Source of the DNA: Candidatus Gastranaerophilales bacterium
GTDB taxonomy: Bacteria > Cyanobacteriota > Vampirovibrionia > Gastranaerophilales > Gastranaerophilaceae
NCBI GenBank assembly: GCA_944325635.1
Contig: CALVBD010000001.1
Span: 372,001 to 436,000 of the forward strand
Direction of reading: 5' to 3'
Length of the DNA stretch: 64,000 bases
Shown here: positions 62,454 to 64,000 of the stretch, piece by piece
Layout of the letters: the number at the start of each line of letters is the position of its first letter
Numbering within the stretch: the stretch's first letter is position 1
The notes under the pieces: model-generated
The model's input: the letters and a program-made list of their open reading frames with translations, nothing else
Told to the model about the DNA's origin: nothing
Database searches by the model: none
Made by a program: the position numbers and the translations under genes

Positions 62454-63354
62454 TTCGAAATTAAAAATAAAGAAAAAAGTAAAAAAACACATACCAAAAG
62501 ACTGGCTTTGTGAATTAAGAATATTATACAGATTAACTATGGAAACTTTTTACGACATAAAAAGAACCGGAATTGTTAATCTTGTAATCATAACTACAAT
62601 GGCGGCAATTTTAACCATATTCGGAGCATTTTTCAGAAGCGCCATGTCAATTTCTGCATTTGCGCACGAACTGGGCAATGTTCTTGAAATATCGGTTTAT
62701 CTAAAATCAGGAACAGATACAAATATTGCCAAAAACAGAATCAAAGAATTCGAACACGTTGAAAATGTAAAAATTATTCCGAAAGAAGAGTCCTGGACAA
62801 ACTTGCAGCGCGAAATGAGCCTTCCTGATATCAGCAATCCTCTGCCGGATACGCTTCATGTAAAAGTCGACAAACCGGAAAACATTTCGGCGGTATTTAA
62901 TAATATAAAACAACTTCAATCCGTTGAGGATATGAGTTACGCGCAGGATCTTGCCAAGAAAATTCAGGCTTTGAACCATGTTGTCAACACTATAACGGTT
63001 ATTGTTGTTATCATTATGGGAATATTAACAATTACAATTATTAATAACACAATACAGTTAGTAATCCAATCTCGGAAAGATGAAATAGAGATTATGCGGT
63101 TAATGGGTGTTTCTAACTGGTACATAAGATTTCCGCTGATTATGCAGGGGGCTTTTTACGGATTTACTGGCTCATTAATTGCCATAATTCCGATAAATTG
63201 TGTCCAGAACGGGCTTAATCACATGCACCAATTCTTCATGGTTCCATCACCTGTGTTTGCTCAAAGTATTGTATTATTCACAATGTTTGCGATGGGAATA
63301 CTATTCGGTGCCGGCGGAAGCTTCCTGTGTATAAAAAAACACTTACAAGTCTAA
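62446..63354 (+). CDS. ftsX: Cell division membrane protein FtsX
   Basis: 302 residues. Four membrane segments (about 45-70, 175-200, 230-255, 275-295) with a large extracytoplasmic loop between the first two (EISVYLKSGTD, EDMSYAQDLAKKIQ) and RKDEIEIMRLMGVSNWYIRFP before helix 3, which is the coupling segment to FtsE. Passes ATPase motion to periplasmic hydrolase activators. Confidence 0.92.
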   Translation: MNNSKLKIKKKVKKHIPKDWLCELRILYRLTMETFYDIKRTGIVNLVIITTMAAILTIFGAFFRSAMSISAFAHELGNVLEISVYLKSGTDTNIAKNRIKEFEHVENVKIIPKEESWTNLQREMSLPDISNPLPDTLHVKVDKPENISAVFNNIKQLQSVEDMSYAQDLAKKIQALNHVVNTITVIVVIIMGILTITIINNTIQLVIQSRKDEIEIMRLMGVSNWYIRFPLIMQGAFYGFTGSLIAIIPINCVQNGLNHMHQFFMVPSPVFAQSIVLFTMFAMGILFGAGGSFLCIKKHLQV

Positions 63355-63357
63355 ATT

Positions 63358-64000
63358 ATGAATATATTATTAATCACAAATGAACAGAATATTATAGAGA
63401 CATTCGGAGAAAAACTAATGCTCCTCAGAGAAACCGATGAATTGTCTTATTGTGATTATGAGGAAGCACCGGATATCGTCTTTGCTGACAAACCCGATAT
63501 TGTAATTGTTCATGAGCATAATGATAAAAATAAATCTATAAACTTAATTAAATACATAAAAACGCAAATTGATTCTATATTATTACTAATTAACAGATAT
63601 GACAGAGATTTTATACTCAATGCTTATGACGAGGGTATTGACGATTATTTTATGACGAATTCCGATCCTTCGGAAATTTCTATCCGAACCGTAAACTGTA
63701 TAAAAAAAGAAAATCTTAAAAAGAAAATCAAACAGTATCAAACTTATCTGAAACAATACGACATTCTTGATAAAACAACGGCAATCATCACGGATAAATT
63801 TTCCAAAGAAATTAACTCGAAAGAACTTTCTCTCAACGATTTTACCAGAGGAGCTCTAATGGTTATATCGCCGGATGAGGAAGGGAAACTAAAATACTCT
63901 GCCGATAAAGTAATTCAATCCGTAAAAAAAGCCGTCAGATACTCTGATATAATAACTCAGGGCGGAGGTACAAAAGTTTTTATTCTTATAAACGAAGGCG
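63358..64000 (+). CDS. Receiver/GGDEF-like signalling protein, both domains degenerate (partial)
   Basis: Starts at ATG 63358, three bases after the ftsX stop, and runs off the window. Residues 1-115 have a receiver fold (MNILLITNEQN, PDIVIVHEHND, YDEGIDDYF), but the phosphoacceptor position reads VHEH, with no Asp. A helical linker follows, then about 155-214 a GGDEF-like domain in which the motif is QGGGTKVFILI, i.e. GGGTK in place of GGDEF. Likely no longer a kinase target nor a cyclase, but a binding or sensor protein. Linked to ftsEX in one operon. Confidence 0.65.
   Translation, partial: MNILLITNEQNIIETFGEKLMLLRETDELSYCDYEEAPDIVFADKPDIVIVHEHNDKNKSINLIKYIKTQIDSILLLINRYDRDFILNAYDEGIDDYFMTNSDPSEISIRTVNCIKKENLKKKIKQYQTYLKQYDILDKTTAIITDKFSKEINSKELSLNDFTRGALMVISPDEEGKLKYSADKVIQSVKKAVRYSDIITQGGGTKVFILINEG

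Overview
The window is a low-GC bacterial chromosome segment. It most resembles the gut, non-photosynthetic relatives of cyanobacteria (Melainabacteria / Gastranaerophilales). This placement is an inference from several traits: prepilins with the FTLAEVLITLGIIGVV signature, LL-diaminopimelate aminotransferase (DapL), glycogen synthase, an FlhB export gate followed by a FliA-type sigma factor, and large lineage-type hypothetical proteins. No rRNA, tRNA, CRISPR array or intact transposase was recognised.

Layout. 1-9.9 kb: glycogen synthase (cut by the window edge), a 1190-residue zinc-ribbon/cyclase-like/NTPase-like/TPR protein, dapL, ruvB, a YibE/F membrane protein and metK. 9.8-20.3 kb: a small ORF behind glmS, glmS, a zinc phospholipase-like protein, clpB, yebC, a GAF-GGDEF diguanylate cyclase, tsaE-tsaB and an HNH-like protein. 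20.4-31.6 kb: a secreted matrixin-like protease, a small XRE regulator, a long hairpin-rich repeat, pnp, a large unknown protein, a PfkB kinase, an XRE regulator divergent from a pilin with a repeat operator, recO, pilT and two tiny membrane proteins. 31.6-45 kb: trxB, an exported protein, pgi, tandem APC permeases, glyQ, a second hairpin repeat, a phosphomevalonate-kinase-like protein, a frameshifted pilin with an 11-base poly-C tract, a NarL-type regulator, a GH13-like enzyme and a probably highly expressed pilin. 45-64 kb: a TOPRIM protein, a cysteine-peptidase-like protein next to a 5'-nucleotidase, a third hairpin repeat, sigma-flhB, deoC, metF, sulP, a phosphohexomutase, two PlsC-type acyltransferases, a HEAT-repeat protein, a half transketolase, ftsE-ftsX and a cut-off receiver/GGDEF-like protein.

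Themes. Storage-carbon and hexose metabolism recurs (glgA, pgi, phosphohexomutase, GH13-like, glmS, transketolase half). Surface appendage functions recur (three pilins, pilT, flhB, sigma). Several cytosolic-looking proteins share a short N-terminal motif of the form hydrophobic-[STN]-F-[GT], which may be a lineage-specific tag.

The observations most worth following are these. (1) A poly-G tract lies in the leader of a pilin gene, with 11 residues putting it out of frame, as expected of a phase-variable switch. (2) A family of roughly 650-770 bp non-coding elements is built from nested hairpins whose stems co-vary between copies while loops are conserved or swapped. (3) A second palindromic element carries a conserved core between unrelated but perfectly paired arms. 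(4) A short palindromic repeat has been captured in frame at the start of tsaB. (5) Several genes appear to have leaderless promoters with a fixed 6-7 base gap between the -10 box and ATG.
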